From Haliclystus octoradiatus (taxonomy: Eukaryota; Cnidaria; Staurozoa; Stauromedusae; Haliclystidae), in contig OU744450.1 in NCBI GenBank assembly GCA_916610825.1, forward strand, positions 26,518,350 through 26,582,349: a stretch of 64,000 nucleotides of DNA, written 5' to 3'. Below the pieces are notes generated by a model. That model worked only from the letters and a program-made list of their open reading frames with translations. It had not been told where the DNA came from and made no database searches. The position numbers and the translations under genes are program-made. Positions 14,058 to 29,000 of the stretch are shown here, one piece after another. Position 1 is the stretch's first letter. Each line of letters opens with the position of its first letter.

Positions 14058-17000
14058 GTAAGAATTAAATGACAAAGGAGCGGTAGATATTTTTTCTGTG
14101 AAAAGAATATAAAAATTTCATAAGCCATTCATAAATAAAAGGTGACAGGCACATGTCGACTTGTTCATTGTAAAGTTCTGGCATAAGTGATGTTGAGAGA
14201 CATGATCGAGGGTAAGGGGAATAATTGAGCTGCAAGCAAGCTTATTTTACCTGCCCGAGTGGCTTCCAGCATCCCAAGTGCTATTTTTTTTAATGGAGTA
14301 TGGCGAAACCAGTCATGAACACTTCTTCAAAATGGTAAACATATTTTTATAATATCATGTCCGAAATTGAAATTGGTATGTCTGCCGTTTGAGTTGTTTT
14401 GAATTTTTGTGTGGGTTAATCAGAAATGTGGTTCAACTTCATCTGTATTTCGTATTGTATTTCTTTCTTGTCTGTATTGCATGCTCAGTCAAGCAATCAA
14501 CTCTCTATTAATCCTTTGATAGTTTTATGGTTTTATGTAAATGTTTTAATCACCTTTTATCAAAATGTACATTTGAAATCGGGTAATTTTATGTTGATAA
14601 CATTTTTTGTTGTTCCTTTTTTCGTTTTTTCCGTTAAAACTAGGCCTGAAGAATCAGGCTTCATGAAATCCAATGTTTAATTTTTCTGAACGGTTCACCA
14701 GCTCTTAAACTTTTCGCAGAGGACTTTCATCAACTTTGATTATTTATTTTATATTTATTTTCAGTTGACGATAGTAAATTGATGCCTGGTAGCATGGTAT
14801 GGTGTCGTAATCGCCTTGGTGATTATGAATGTGGCTTTTTATCTCAAAAAGACACCCATTGTACTGTACTATTTCACCCTGAAGGTCAAATTATGCATAG
14901 CTGTGCAGAAATTAATGCTGTTCTACTCGACACAAGCGCTCTCAAAGATCAACCACAGCAGCATGAATTTATTGTCGGTGATAACGTTATTGTACATCAT
15001 CCAGATTCAGACAGTGGCATTGTAGGACTTGTTAAACAAAAATGGATTAATGGACAACAGGATGTTTTAACAATTGATCATCAGGGATCAGTTGACAGTA
15101 ATGGTAGTTTGTCAACAGAAATTGATGGCAAAGAAGAAGCAAGATATTTAATTGATTTGTCGAAAAATGGAAAAGAAACATGGACAGATGAAAAGGATCT
15201 GGTCTATTTGCCATTTCCATCATTACAAGGTAAACCTATTTTTGATCCTTTTTTTATACAAATTACAGCCTAAGTGTAATGGTTAGGGTTATGAACCTTT
15301 GGCCACAGGGTTCTGGGATCAATCCCTGGCAGAAGCAACACTATCTTTTGTTTTCTTTTTTTTTCATTTCAGTGGTGCCTGGTGTTGGAGCTCTTGTTTT
15401 TGCCAGATGGAAGACTGGTGTTTACCATAGAGGAAGAGTTCGCGCTCACAAAGATTTCAAATGTATTGTTTATTTAACTGACCTCGAAGAATCTCTTTCT
15501 CATGATCTTGATGACCCGTCAGCAATTGTTGCCAATGCGTGTCCCCCTGTGGAAAGATTGAAACCTGGCGTGAGGGTGATATGTTCAAAGCAAAATTCAA
15601 AATGGTAACTTTTCTGTTATAATCATCACCTTTATTATTATCAATATATTGTTATTATACAGATGTTGAACACTTTCCGTAAAATATGGGCTGTATAATA
15701 TAAACAACACAAATATTGTGTCATGAGACACAAGAAAGGCATGAAAAAATCAAATCGTAAATTATAACGAATATTGTGCAATATGATGCAAGCTTGAATC
15801 GTTGAATCATGATTCATGATTACCCTGGTTACCATTCATACCCTGGTTACCGTAGTCCAATTATGACATTTGATTTAATTTCAAATCACAGATTGAAGCT
15901 TATTTGTGTATTGCTCTATTGACAGTGTTTCACTTGTAAACAATTCACTTGTAAAAAATTATATTATAAAATAGATTGAGTGAAACTTTCATTAAACCCA
16001 GAAGTTTCAGTTCCTCAAATCATTTTGTTGAAAATGTGATAAAATGTCTTAAAATTTATGGAGGCTTGGTACTAAGGTTCTTATAAAAATATGATGATTG
16101 TAAAATATAAAATATAAATTTATATAAAAATATAAAAAGTATGTATTTTGACATATGGTGATGTAGGCTATAATGAAGAATGCAAATTTCCTGATGAGAA
16201 AATGTCTATTATGATTAAATTTGACATAAATATCTGTAACAATTTTTACTAATGTTGAAACATTTTTTAGATGCACATACAATATCTTTCTTGACCATTT
16301 TCAACTAATGTTTTAATTGGTTTGTTGTACGTTTAAGGTTCTATCCTGGTCTTTTACGCTCAATTCAAGAAGATGATAAACCTGATAAGTATGTAGTACA
16401 TTTGGATGACGGCGATGCTGTTGCTGTGTCATTGGGAAAAATATGTCTATTACCAGCTCCTAACGCAGACGGTATGTGTCATACATAACTACAGTCAAAC
16501 TCGGTTAATATCCCCTCTTTTAATATCTCACCTTGCTTAATATCCCTGCATAAAACTGATTTCTATTTTCCTTTCTCCATACAAACTCTCATATTCCTAC
16601 CTCGCTTAATATCCCACCTTGCTTAATGTCCCGCTTTTCATCCGTACCAGAGGGGGGATATTGAGCAAGTTCGACTGTATTTAAAATATTTATTTTGATA
16701 AACATATTTGTATGAATTTCCGATTCTTGTTTGTTTATTTTATAAACATTTTACAGTGAATCCCGTCTATAACAACCAGTTATAATGAGAAGTAGAGAAA
16801 TTGACTATATGCAGGTGTTCTTTTTATAAAAATTACAGTAAAAAAGACACAATTTCTTCCTATTGGACAGCGAAATGTTTAAAACAATACCAGTCTTAGC
16901 AATTAACCCTTAGAACACATAATAACCTGTAAATTTAACATTGTAACAATCGTCTATGTATCCAAATAAAATCACATTCCATGTATGCTAGTATCTTTTT

Positions 17001-20000
17001 TACGTTGGAGTGAGTGTGTATGAGTTTGATGGCCGGATGCCTTTTCTGACGCCAACCAATAGTGCTTCTGCCAAGGATTGAACCTCATACTCTGCTGACC
17101 GAGGCTGAACTCCCTAACCACTACACAAAACACGAAGGTCCCATACAGACTGGTGATCATTTTAACATGTTTGTGACTATGTTTTCATTCCAGTTCCACC
17201 TGGTGTTGGATGTTATGTCTATGTACGTGTTGCAAATGGTTCACCAAATTATGAGAAAGGTGTTGTTCTTGAGAGAGAAAGAAAAATCTTGGTGAAATTA
17301 ACCAGTAATGGACAACGGTTATCGATTCCAGTCACAGACACTGATGCTATTGTATGGAATATTCCGCCATCTCTAAGCGAATTGAAACCACGTGTTGAAG
17401 TAATTGCAACCCGTGAGCAAAAGAGTGCATGCATGTCACGTGGAGTAGTTCGTGAGATTAACACCATGAATGTTGGGAAACCGCTTTATAGAATTGAATT
17501 CTGGGATAATAAGTTGCTATGGGTTTCCAAATCAAGAATTCGATTGGTACAATCCGCCGCAGGTATACCTTGAATTTATCCTCAACTTTTGGCTCATATA
17601 TACTTTAGAGATTGTCGGTGCTAACTCGCAACTTTTTCACAAACTGAACCAACTTGATTTGATAATAAACATTTTCAATGAATTTTATGTGTTGAATATT
17701 TTATGTGAACCTTTCTACCCGGTTAAATGATAACGCTGGCTACATTAAGTCCAAAGATAACAGGCATGAAAAAGATACTCCAATCAGCACATTTCTCCTT
17801 TTGTATCAGCTCCAAAACAAATAAAACACTGATCTAGCTATTGTCTTAATCGGGGTTTTTGTTTCTTTACTTTATTCTCATGATGAATAAGGTTCATGGT
17901 GAATAGCAATGATTTACCTTGGTTACCGTTCGTCATAGCCGAATTATAACATCCAAATTCATTTCCAATCACAATTTGAAGAGTGTTTACGTGGCATTCT
18001 ATTGACAACGTTTTGATATTAGGGTTTAATAAAAGTTTCCCTGGTTCTATTTTATAAAATTCAGTATTCAACAGTCTTGTCATTTTCATTTGTATCTGTT
18101 CATAGATGGAAATGCTGCGGGAGATGAAAATGAAATTGGTGTAAGAAGAGAACAGGTGTGCAACGAGATGTAGGCCAGATTTTCAGGATCATGATGTTTT
18201 GGTCATGTTTAATGTTTAATGTAGGTTAGAAGGGCAACAAAGCTGATTCATACAAATGTATTTAATGAATTTAATGTTCAGAACACACCAAATTCAGGAA
18301 ATCCCTCCGATTATGAAACATGAAGTATTTATTCATGCCAGTGTTAATAAGTGAATAATAAGGGATTACATCACTCTTGTGAGTGGGTTATCGGAATTTA
18401 GATCCACGAGTTCACTAACAACAAACAAGAAATCCATATCGTAAACTCGGCGGCCTCGTTTACGATATGGATTTCGAGTTTGTTGTTAGAGAACGAGTGG
18501 GTCTAAATTTCGATGGCCCACGAACAAAGAATGATGTAATCATTTTAATAATCATGTAACATAACCTTTGTCTGGAACATCAATTATCTCTCATCAATTT
18601 CACTACAACAATGATTTGTTTTGGCTAATTTAATGTTTCATTGATTTTTCATTAAATGCAATTTGAATGAAATTGTTACGAATATCATTTAAAAATATAA
18701 CGCGAAGAATTCAATATGTTTGCAATATTAGAAATATACAATAATTACATCTGAATAGCAAATCCCAAGTTGTTACTTTGTTTAATTTCTCAATTGAATT
18801 TTCAATTACAGAGTATACATTTAAGTTGATTTTATGAAAAAATATTCAATCTGTTGCAGCTAGTAGCCATTTTCAAAACATGTGTTTTAATTGTTTGGCT
18901 AAAACCCGTGCAGGTATAGGTCTATAACCGCACACGTGCGGGTATAGACCTATACCTGCACGCTTTTAGGGGTTGCCATGGAATTTCGTGGGTTGTCTTG
19001 ACATAACTGCTAAACACGTGGTACAAATCCACCAATCATGATACAAGTTTTTTTCAAGTGATTATTAATATATAATTACAAATTTTCAGTTTATTATGGA
19101 TATTGCTGGCATCAAGATTCGCCTAGAAGGATATCTTGGTGCGCAAATTGTCCCATTGCTTCAAATCGACACAAGACTACACGCTGAAGTAAAAGATTGG
19201 TCTTCAAAGGTAATATTTAGACTAGCAATAGAAACTGTTTGTAGTAATTTGTAGTTTAACTTTTCTGCAATAAAAATCAATAAACTGCCCTGTGGCTGTG
19301 GTGATAATAGTCAGCCCTGTTTGGTATTGCTTCTGGGTGCAATCACTAGCTAACAATGCAGAACTATTAAGACAGTCGTTGAAGATTATCTTCTTGAGAT
19401 GATCACGTGATGTGCCACGTCGTATGTATTAATGATGTCATTGTCAAACTATCACCTAAATAATATAATACTGTAGAAGGATGTAGTCTTCTTCAGTGTG
19501 CCTCTAACTTTGCATAATAAATATATAAACGTATAAACATATAATTAGCAGCATTATAATTTCTCAAAAATGCTACAGAGACAACCAATATGCGTACATA
19601 CTTTTATAATTGATATCCTCTCCCGCTTTTAATGTGACCCCCTCTGCTCAACTGAGTATGTACTTTGAGTATGGTTGGCCCCTTTTCTTAAGTATGTTTC
19701 TGATTGAGATGTATTTTGTTATTATCTTGTTTAGCTTGTTGCCAGAGCTGATGCAACACTGACAGCCAGTTACTATAACGAAACCGTTGCTGAATGGGAG
19801 TATTTACTAGAACCAGTTGAATGTGGTACTGGTCAAAGACCATGGGAATTAGCATTTCAGGTAATAATAGACATTATGCTGCATTATATGCACTATGAAG
19901 TAGAAATTCTCACACATATTGTAAAAGATTTCTGTTTCTCTAAGCTTGGTAACTAACGTATACAGGAGCTGCCATTCAGGAAAATAAATCGAAATCAGAG

Positions 20001-23000
20001 CGTAAAATATACAGAAACAGACATTTGCTACATATATTACAATTTATTGCGTTATGTGTAGTGCTTTTATCTATTAAAACTTGATCAAAATAAGGTTTTG
20101 ATATATAGATTTATATCAACCGAATAGTTATACTATCATTGTAATCTGATTGTTGTTAATCTACATCTTCCGTATCAAGCTAAGCCAACTTAGAGTATTA
20201 ATAAATCATAGATGGTTTGGAATATCAGAAATTATTTCTTAATAAGAGATCAGCAAATGAATTGGCAAAGCTCTTTCTCGAATTACCCAATAAGAACTCA
20301 CCATATTTCGCTAGGCGCAGGCACACAACCAATATCGAACTCAGTTTGCAAGAAGCACCAAACACTTCAAGTGCAAACAATTGAAAATTCTCCCTGGGTT
20401 CTCATTCATCCATTGATAATTCAATTCAATATTTATTAATATTATTTGATTAAGGTTGAGACTGCATCGTCTGAGTTATCATCAGATTGTCACGACGATG
20501 AAGCATCAGCAAATGACTCTCAAATGCTATTACAAACACCATTAACAACAGTCAAGGTGGAGTCATTTGACATTGCAGAGATTACATTTAGTAAACGAAG
20601 TCTGTTAATCATGCAAAATCTTGGAAGGGTAAGTAATTCTATTGTTTAGTACAAATACGTAAGGTGGAGCAATAAGATGCATAGTTGCCACATTAAATAT
20701 TTGTTTGTCTTGACAACCAGAGGGTAAGTTTACAGAATGAGTTCCGGTACTGTCTTCTAAAATCCCAATTTCAAGTTACAAACATTAACAGATTAGTGGC
20801 AAGTAAAAAGTTCTAAGGGACTGTTTACATGATATGGGCCAGCCCGGCTAGGTGAGTTGACACATTTAAATGAGATTGACATCCACTGTTCCTCTCTATT
20901 GTTCTACTGCACTGCGTTTAGATGGCTAGCCCTCCGAGTTGTGATCTCATCTGATGATAGTGGGATCCCGTCTGGATGAGATAGATAATCTTCATCAAAA
21001 CAATTACTTTAGTGGGTCAGCTCAGATTGTCGTTCCATCTGCGCAAGTTCATGATGATTACACTAATGACTAAATGCTTAGTTTCATTGCTGCTTTGAAT
21101 ATTAATTGGTCTTTTAATTTTGTCCCTGCGACATTGCTGAATTTTTCTATCAGCGACATTTTCTTTTTTCTTTTTAGTTATTTTCAGATGCAATGGTGGC
21201 TGTTGATTCACCTACTGACAGTAAAACAAGGCCGCCATTTGTAATCAAGAATGAGGTATGTCTTAGCATTTTCACTACAGAGAAACCTGTATATAACAGC
21301 CACCTACTAGAGGTAGATAAAACTGACCACTATAGACAAATGGCCTTTATATACAGGTTTGATTCAATAGAAAATACTATTTTAGACATTGCAAGAGTGA
21401 CCACTATAGACAGGTGGTCGCTGTATAGAGTTGACCGTTATAACAGGTTTGACTGTACCTATATTTTCATCATATGCGGCTTTTGGTTGAAAGTCTTATT
21501 TTTGACCATGACAATTAAGTTCCTTTGAAAAATATTTGAAAATCCTTCAATCAAACAAAATATTCTGAAAAGTCAAAAATTAGTGTTGTGTTTCTGTAAA
21601 ATATGCAAGTAACTTGGTTGCTCTTTCTAAAATGTGTGTTTTGTTGACATTAGTTTCAGTAACGTTTAGTATATTGGGCCTAGAATATTCTAATGGACCA
21701 TGGCTCATGTATCTATGTTTGTTTTTGTTTAGCTTGGTCTTGGAGTAGAAGTCACTCCTGGACAATTACTCAAGGTAAGTTCAGTTTTAACCCTGTTAAA
21801 AATTGAACTTCTGAAATCTTTTCCGTTTGCAGATAAATAAATGACTTGTCGTTACTCATAGTCATTACTATTACACTACAAATAGCCTATACTCTCGGTT
21901 GCTGGGAAAACAATCAACTAGCTCCAGATCTCTAACCCAAGACCGTGCAGGCAATGGCCCAATCTTTAGCTACTACACTATGATCACACCGAATCTTTTC
22001 ATGATTTACCTATGAATTGTTTATGGAGTTTGGACTGTTGAATTTTGACGGCCCTGAATAGTTTTCACAGGGTTGATTTACTGATCTAATCAATAATTTC
22101 ATTTAAAATAATTCTAATCTCAATCAGTTGAAGTTTGTTGTTGGATTTGGCAGTTATTATGTTCCTTGAATAATTGTGTTTACAGGTTTACAGGGTGACT
22201 ATTAGTCATGACTTCGTAGTTGTTTATGCTGATAAAATTGTAAATGTAAGATTGCTGCTATAGATTTTCAATGTCATTATGTGATAGTTTATGTTGCCTG
22301 TGAGTAATATTTGATGATGCTGATGATAATGGGGGAATATTTTCTCTTTTGTACTCATCATTATATTGATTGAACTCTACAAGTAGTCAAGCTCTTCGTT
22401 GCATGGAATACTGACATATGGAATTTCATTATTCTTATCTACAGACTGTATCATCAGATCGTTCAGCTTCTCGTTTGTCAAATGGCGAAGTTTTGGATCT
22501 GTTCTCTAACGATCCAATTGTAGCTGAGGATATCCGATCACCAAGTCTCCGCCGACCAAATCCTGGTTCTTCTCCAGCAATGCCAAGTATCACGTTCCAG
22601 GTAATTCATTTATTCTGACAATAAGATGCTGTTTGCTATTGCTTTTGACAACAGACAGACTAAAGACCTGAGTATACGCTTCTTAAGTAGAACACAATTG
22701 ATCCCTTTACATATAGCAAGAAATCAGAAGGAAGAAAGCATTCCTATAAATTTTATGAAATATAAGAACACGCAACTATTATTTTTTCTAGGGGTGACGA
22801 TTATAACAGGTTTGACTGTATAATAATTCAGCGCTTATAGTCCGTATGTCAGTATGATTTCTTAATCGAATGGTGATATAAAAGAGTTTCAATTAAACAT
22901 TATCCCAACTGTTTTGATTTTCATCATGAAATACAGCCAATTTTCAATCTGAAAATGTTAACATATCTCTGTTATGTTTTATTCTTACTCGTTTTTTTTT

Positions 23001-26000
23001 AATTCCAGGTTGAAGGTTTCCATGCCATAAAAGATGTGTCAATCAAGCGTCAACGTTGTGTCATTTATGACTTAATTCCACTCAATGTAAGTGGAACGAT
23101 AACATCATTAAATAATATTTATTTAATAATATAACTCACAATGTAATTTACCTATGAAACTTTGAAAATAATCTCTTTGTGATGTCGTTACATCAAATTG
23201 TTACTTTATTCAGTTATTATCATCAAATGCAACATATTCCGTGGTTGTTCAAGTCGATGCGTCTGACGGACAACGTGTTGTGGTTGTGCGTTCACCTCTA
23301 CAGGTCAGTATTTACCTAATCTATACTTTTAAATGCTAATGTCTTTGTGCATGTGTGTTTGTGATGGTTTTTCACGATTTTCTCAGCAATTTCAAAACTA
23401 AATGAATAAAATTGCATATCATCTGATAGATAATTGCAAAAAGTACCCAACCGTCTTTGTTTTTTCGAATTTTCCCTTCGCTTTGCGTATCGAAAGAAAA
23501 TTTCATTTCATGCACTGATGTTGTTTTTCCATTTGAAACCGCCATGTTACGACATGCGTTTCTGGTTGTTTGTTTCTATTAAAATTCACTTGTTCTCTGA
23601 TTTCATTTAGAAAATTTGCCACATTAAATATTTGTTTGTCTTGACAACCAGACAACGTAAAAGCTAGTTTTAATTCTGCCAAATGAATTCGGCAACGCGG
23701 GTAAGACAATGTAATCAGAGCATTTATAGAATGAGAGTCAAAAATGAAACATGCTAGATCTAGTGTAATCTATCATGTTTCATTTTTGACTCTCATTCTA
23801 CGCCATATTATCCATTATTTTCTTAGTTTTGGAGGCTCTGTCAAATTTGGAGGCACTTGCCATTGATGATAAAATGTTGATTTGATTGAATCAATCATAG
23901 CTTGGATTATAATTAGAAAGGAATGAATTAGAAAAAACTGTTTCGATTATTAAGACAATATCTGTTTCTGTATTCTGACAAGATTGCAACCTCAATGCTA
24001 GCCCACCTGTATGCGGTGGTCAAGTTATCTACCACTTGCAGCTGGTTGTTACATGCAGGTTTCACTGTATGATCTTCTCAAGCATTTCATGATTAAATTT
24101 TTCTCTTTTATTATGGAAGATTTTCTAATTAACTAAAACCATTCATAAGCATTTCATAAATTATATTTTGCAGATTTATTCTAATTTATTCTAGTAGTTA
24201 TGCTAATTTATAACTGTGTTTCGTTCTCTCTGTATAGGTCTACAATCATTTTCCAATCCCGATTGACTTGCATCACATGGTTGACAATGAAGTCAGTGAT
24301 AAAGATGTAACAATTGAGCCAAAAACATCATTTGCAGTTCCATTGTCTATTGCATATCATTCAAAATTAATTCTTCGTCCATCTGGTCATGGGTGAGTCT
24401 CAAGGAAATAATTATTAAAAATGATAAAATAATGGTGTCCTTTTTGTTCTGTTTTTCATGATTTTCACAGACTTAATATCAAATTTGTGGTCTCGCCTGC
24501 GAGGTTACTCCGCAGAAACATTGTTTTGATTTTTACTTAAACTCAAAACAATGTCAATTGTCAGAATGTCATATTTTTTCCGATGTCGATAATTCCAATA
24601 TGATCATAAATCAAACTTATAGAAACTAAAAATCAATGATTCTCCAATAATTAGATACGGTAGATTGTATTCTAGTGTTCATCTGCAAAAAATTCCTAAT
24701 TTATGAGCTGTAGGCGCCGCTTATACACAGCCGTTTAAGAGTAGCAAACAAATGAAAACGAAATTAGAATACATATCAACACAAGGCCTAAATACAACAA
24801 TGCATGAAGTGTTTATGAATAGGCGGTCATAATCAGAACTGCCCCAACGACAAGCAGTTTAGGAGTTCATGAACAGTTCATGCACTGCTCATTTAATGGT
24901 TCATGTACGGGTTGCCATGCTTTATCCCAAAATTTCTTGCATGAGTGATGTTTTGGGAGGCACTGATGAAACATAATGAATAAACAATTCGCAGGCGAGT
25001 TTATGCTAGTTTCCCGACCCAGTGTCAGACAACATCCAGAGTAAATTACGCTAATACACTTTCTCAACAATTTCGTTACTGTAAAACTAAATCAGCCCGA
25101 ATTAACCAAGCAACGAGGGAGACTCATTGCTAGTTACATTATAATATACAATTTGCAAGGTGCAATGGAGGTATTGAATCGTTCAAACAATAGAATCACA
25201 GCATGACAAATTTTACAAGGGCAGTGATTGTACGGTCAAACCCTTCTTAGCTCAAATGCATATATAAAATTGTCATAGAGACAGGAAAAAGATTACAAAA
25301 TTCCTATATGATGTCTGAATTTTTATATATCACGATTCCATTCTCAACATACGAATCGGACTTTCAGCGAAGTCTTAAATGAGATTAGTATGTGCTATAA
25401 TTAGCAAAGGTTTGTACTAGAAGTGTTTGGTGCTTCATCAAGACTTCCAGCTGTGTGTTGGTATTGGTCGCGTGACTGCGCCTTGCGAATTGAGTTAATG
25501 GTCATATAGGGTGAACGTTACCGTTATTTTATTATTTTATTAATGTTATTTTATTTTATTAGATATAACCCTGCTGTTGATTATCTATCTTGGAATGAAT
25601 TTACAAATGAAAACCGTCAAAAGACCATTCAATGTAAAAATGCGACCAATAGCGATTCAGATGCATTCTATTTTGAGGTATTTAAATAGTCACACATGCA
25701 ATTATTAAGAGGAACAGTACTGTTGATTCAGAAGGCACCGGAATGGAAATTACCAGGCTTTACATATTTTTTATAAATATCTACAGGTAGTCAGAGAAGA
25801 ACAATCTTATTCTTCATGCCGTGGTGGTCTTCTATCATATGCACCTCGTTATACCTTTCACTGTCATCCATCGCTTGTACTGCGTAATTATTTACCATTC
25901 AGCATGGAATATAAAACACAGGTAGATAATTATGTTTACTCTTATCTTGAATAAAATATAATAAAATAATTTCATATTTAATTTATAATCTGATAACCGG

Positions 26001-29000
26001 TGCCATCCTATAAGTAGCATCAAAAATACAAAATAACCCTGACAAAATACAAGATTTTTTCTACATGACTAATTACAATATAAAAGAATAAAGAATCTTA
26101 GTGTAATGGTTGAGGCATTGCACCTTGGTCGGCGGGATTGTAGATTCAATTCCTAGCAGGAGTATTTTTGGTTTGTATCAGAAAGGGTGTCAAGCCATCC
26201 AATTCACACACTCAAAATAGGCTAACCAATCAGCCAATGAAAAAGCTATCTTACCTGGTTTGTTATAGAATGATAAATCCAACAGCATCAGAAGTTAGCA
26301 TAACAAAATATGACATTGTATTTACAATTCAAAGTGAAGAAGAGTTAATCATTTATGCTACATTACTTCCTACTTGAGGGGATGCTCAAAACTTTATTGG
26401 CTTATTTTAAGTTTTGAGTATCCATGGAATACGAAAAGGATAACTTGTAGATTATAAATTAGAAAATAAAGTAAACAAATTGATTACAAATTTACTCAAC
26501 TTCATACAATATTGCGAAAATGAAAATTGTAAATTATGTATAGCGTATTACTACGGTAAACACACTGTAGCTACTGTAGTGATTTGAACATAGGTTCTTC
26601 TACTGATGTAAACATTTAAAATTTTGTTTTTGATGATTTCAGGGCATGCCAGTATTCCAAACTTTGAAAGGAGGTGACAGCTGGCCTCTTTTTGCTGTAA
26701 ACCATTCAGAGAAACCAATCATTGACATCAAGGTAAGTAACTCATAGGTAATCAATTACTTCTGTTTAATCTTTTTTTAAATAATTGTTGTACTGCCGTC
26801 AAATGTTCATGAACTTTCCCCACAGGAATTCATGAAAATGAAATTGCCCAAACCTTCATGAACTGCTCATGGAAGTTCATGAACAGAACAGTTCTAGAAC
26901 AGAACATAAATATTCATGAAGTGTTCTTCAAAAGTTGGGCAATTTCACATTCATGAACTCATTAATTTACTATTATTGTTTTGCATTACAGCTTTGTAAA
27001 TACAAAGGGCAGGACTGGCTCGGTCGATTCACAGCTACACCTCGTTCTGTTGATCAACCAATCGAAACGTTTACTTTATCTTCAACAACTAATCCTGATC
27101 TGAAACAGGTAACTATCGTTATCAATTTATGAAACTTTCTATTTCTGAGGTAATTACAGGGATTGAAAAATTGCCATTATAAAATGGTGATCATTATGCA
27201 GAGCTTTGTCTCAGTAAATCCATTTCAATTTCACTAATGAAATGATTGCTATAGACAGCTGACCTTTCCTGTGAAAACAGTTTGTTAATATTAAATGGCT
27301 AAGTTTTCATGGAGTGTCTTTATGGACTCATCTTGAACCTTTCGTGAACTGTTGCAATGTTGTACTCATTGACTGTCTGCAGAGTATGTAGAGCAGTGCT
27401 CTCTGGTTTCTGGTTTTGAGGGTTTAGCATACAGAATTGTTTGCTATTGTTTGAATTTGCTACACTCATGCTGACAGCTGGAGTGATGGATATTCATGAT
27501 CAGCTAAGATTTCAAAAACTTACTTCGATGTGGAGGGTGAAGAACAAAAATGTGCCTGATTATATTTGATAAAAATTGGAAAAATTGTCTTGTCCATCAA
27601 CACTGGCATTTAGTAATGAGAAGTTTTATTTTCAAAATGCCATTGGAGGTCGTTTAGATTTAGTGGAATTTGTGAGTGAAACTCTCTCTGTTCTGATATC
27701 AGAGCTACCAAAAAGTGTTGACAATTTCAAATTTATCTCAAAAAGGTTTGTAAATAAATTTTGATGGTTATTATTGATATTCTTCATATATTTTTTTATG
27801 TTATAGGAGGTGGTTGGCTATATAACATTCTCTGGTTCTTTATCGATCACAATCTATTCGCCTTATTGGTTGGTTAACAAAAGTGGGAAAACATTAGAAT
27901 ACCAGGTAGCTTTATATTATAGCTTACACAGAATGTTTTTGAGAACTCCTGTTCAAACTAGGTATTCTCATTTGTGATGTTAGGTTTGAATTTTGAAATT
28001 GATTGTGTTTTCGAACCCAGTTTTACTGTGGTGAATTGGTGTCATAACTCTAAACCAATCAGATTCATGGAATCAATTTCGTCATAATACAAAACGCTTT
28101 AGCACAAACTCCCATATTACTGATACAGTTATAAGTTTAAATTTGTAACTTTCTATGAAATTTTAAACAGCAATATTTTAATTTATAAAACTTCTTGGAT
28201 GTTGTTACCTAGATTGAGAAATTAGAACTGTTCGATATGTAACTAATGATTTACCTACATTATTTATTGAAGATTCCTGGTGAAAACAACATCTTTGAAC
28301 ACGAGGGAACAGCAACAGAGCCTTTACTACTTCTTATCACCGGTAACAAGAAAAAGGTAAAATGTCTGATATCCTTGATTAATATTTAATTATACCAATG
28401 ATTTATGAAGGATAAAGACGACTGCTATACATTTACTAAATAATAAAGGAAGCTGAATACTGTAATAAGTTGATTTCGATTACTTTTTCATAAATACTAT
28501 ATCTTCTTCACTGTATCAGTATTATTATCATTGTCAGACCAGTGGACTAGCTGGACATGTGATGTGTATCACTCAGAAGGACTCTGACGAATCTCTTTGC
28601 AGTAGCAAAACAGATGTCAGGCCTTATCATTAAGTACCACTGCAAAAAAATAACTGAGTTCATGAACTGCTCAAAATGTGTTAATGAATTTACAAATGTT
28701 CATGAATACCTTATAAATAGCTCATTATATTTTCTGATAATAAAGCTTGTGATATTTTAATGAACAATTCATGAAAACTTCATGAATAGTTGATAAATAG
28801 TTTATGGACAGCTCCTTATCTGCCTGTTAGCATGTTTCATGAATCATTTAATCGTTCGTGATCAGTTTATTAGAATTGGGTCATTTATAGCACACAGACT
28901 ATTTTCATAGAGGTCTTATTGCCACATTTGAGTATTGTCTTAATTTTGACAACTGTTTAGTTTTCATTTGGTTGATTTATCCAATTAGATGCGACTACGT

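Noticed and set aside
14765-17562. The Tudor-like exons as a separate gene nested in a VPS13 intron
   Set aside because: No start codon context or stop codon is needed; all four exons share strand and phase with VPS13 exons 20 and 25, and both ends splice in frame.
27576-27764. A 62-codon open frame between VPS13 exons 38 and 39
   Set aside because: Exons 38 and 39 already join in phase 0 with canonical family sequence; no family match and no acceptor-donor pair fits.
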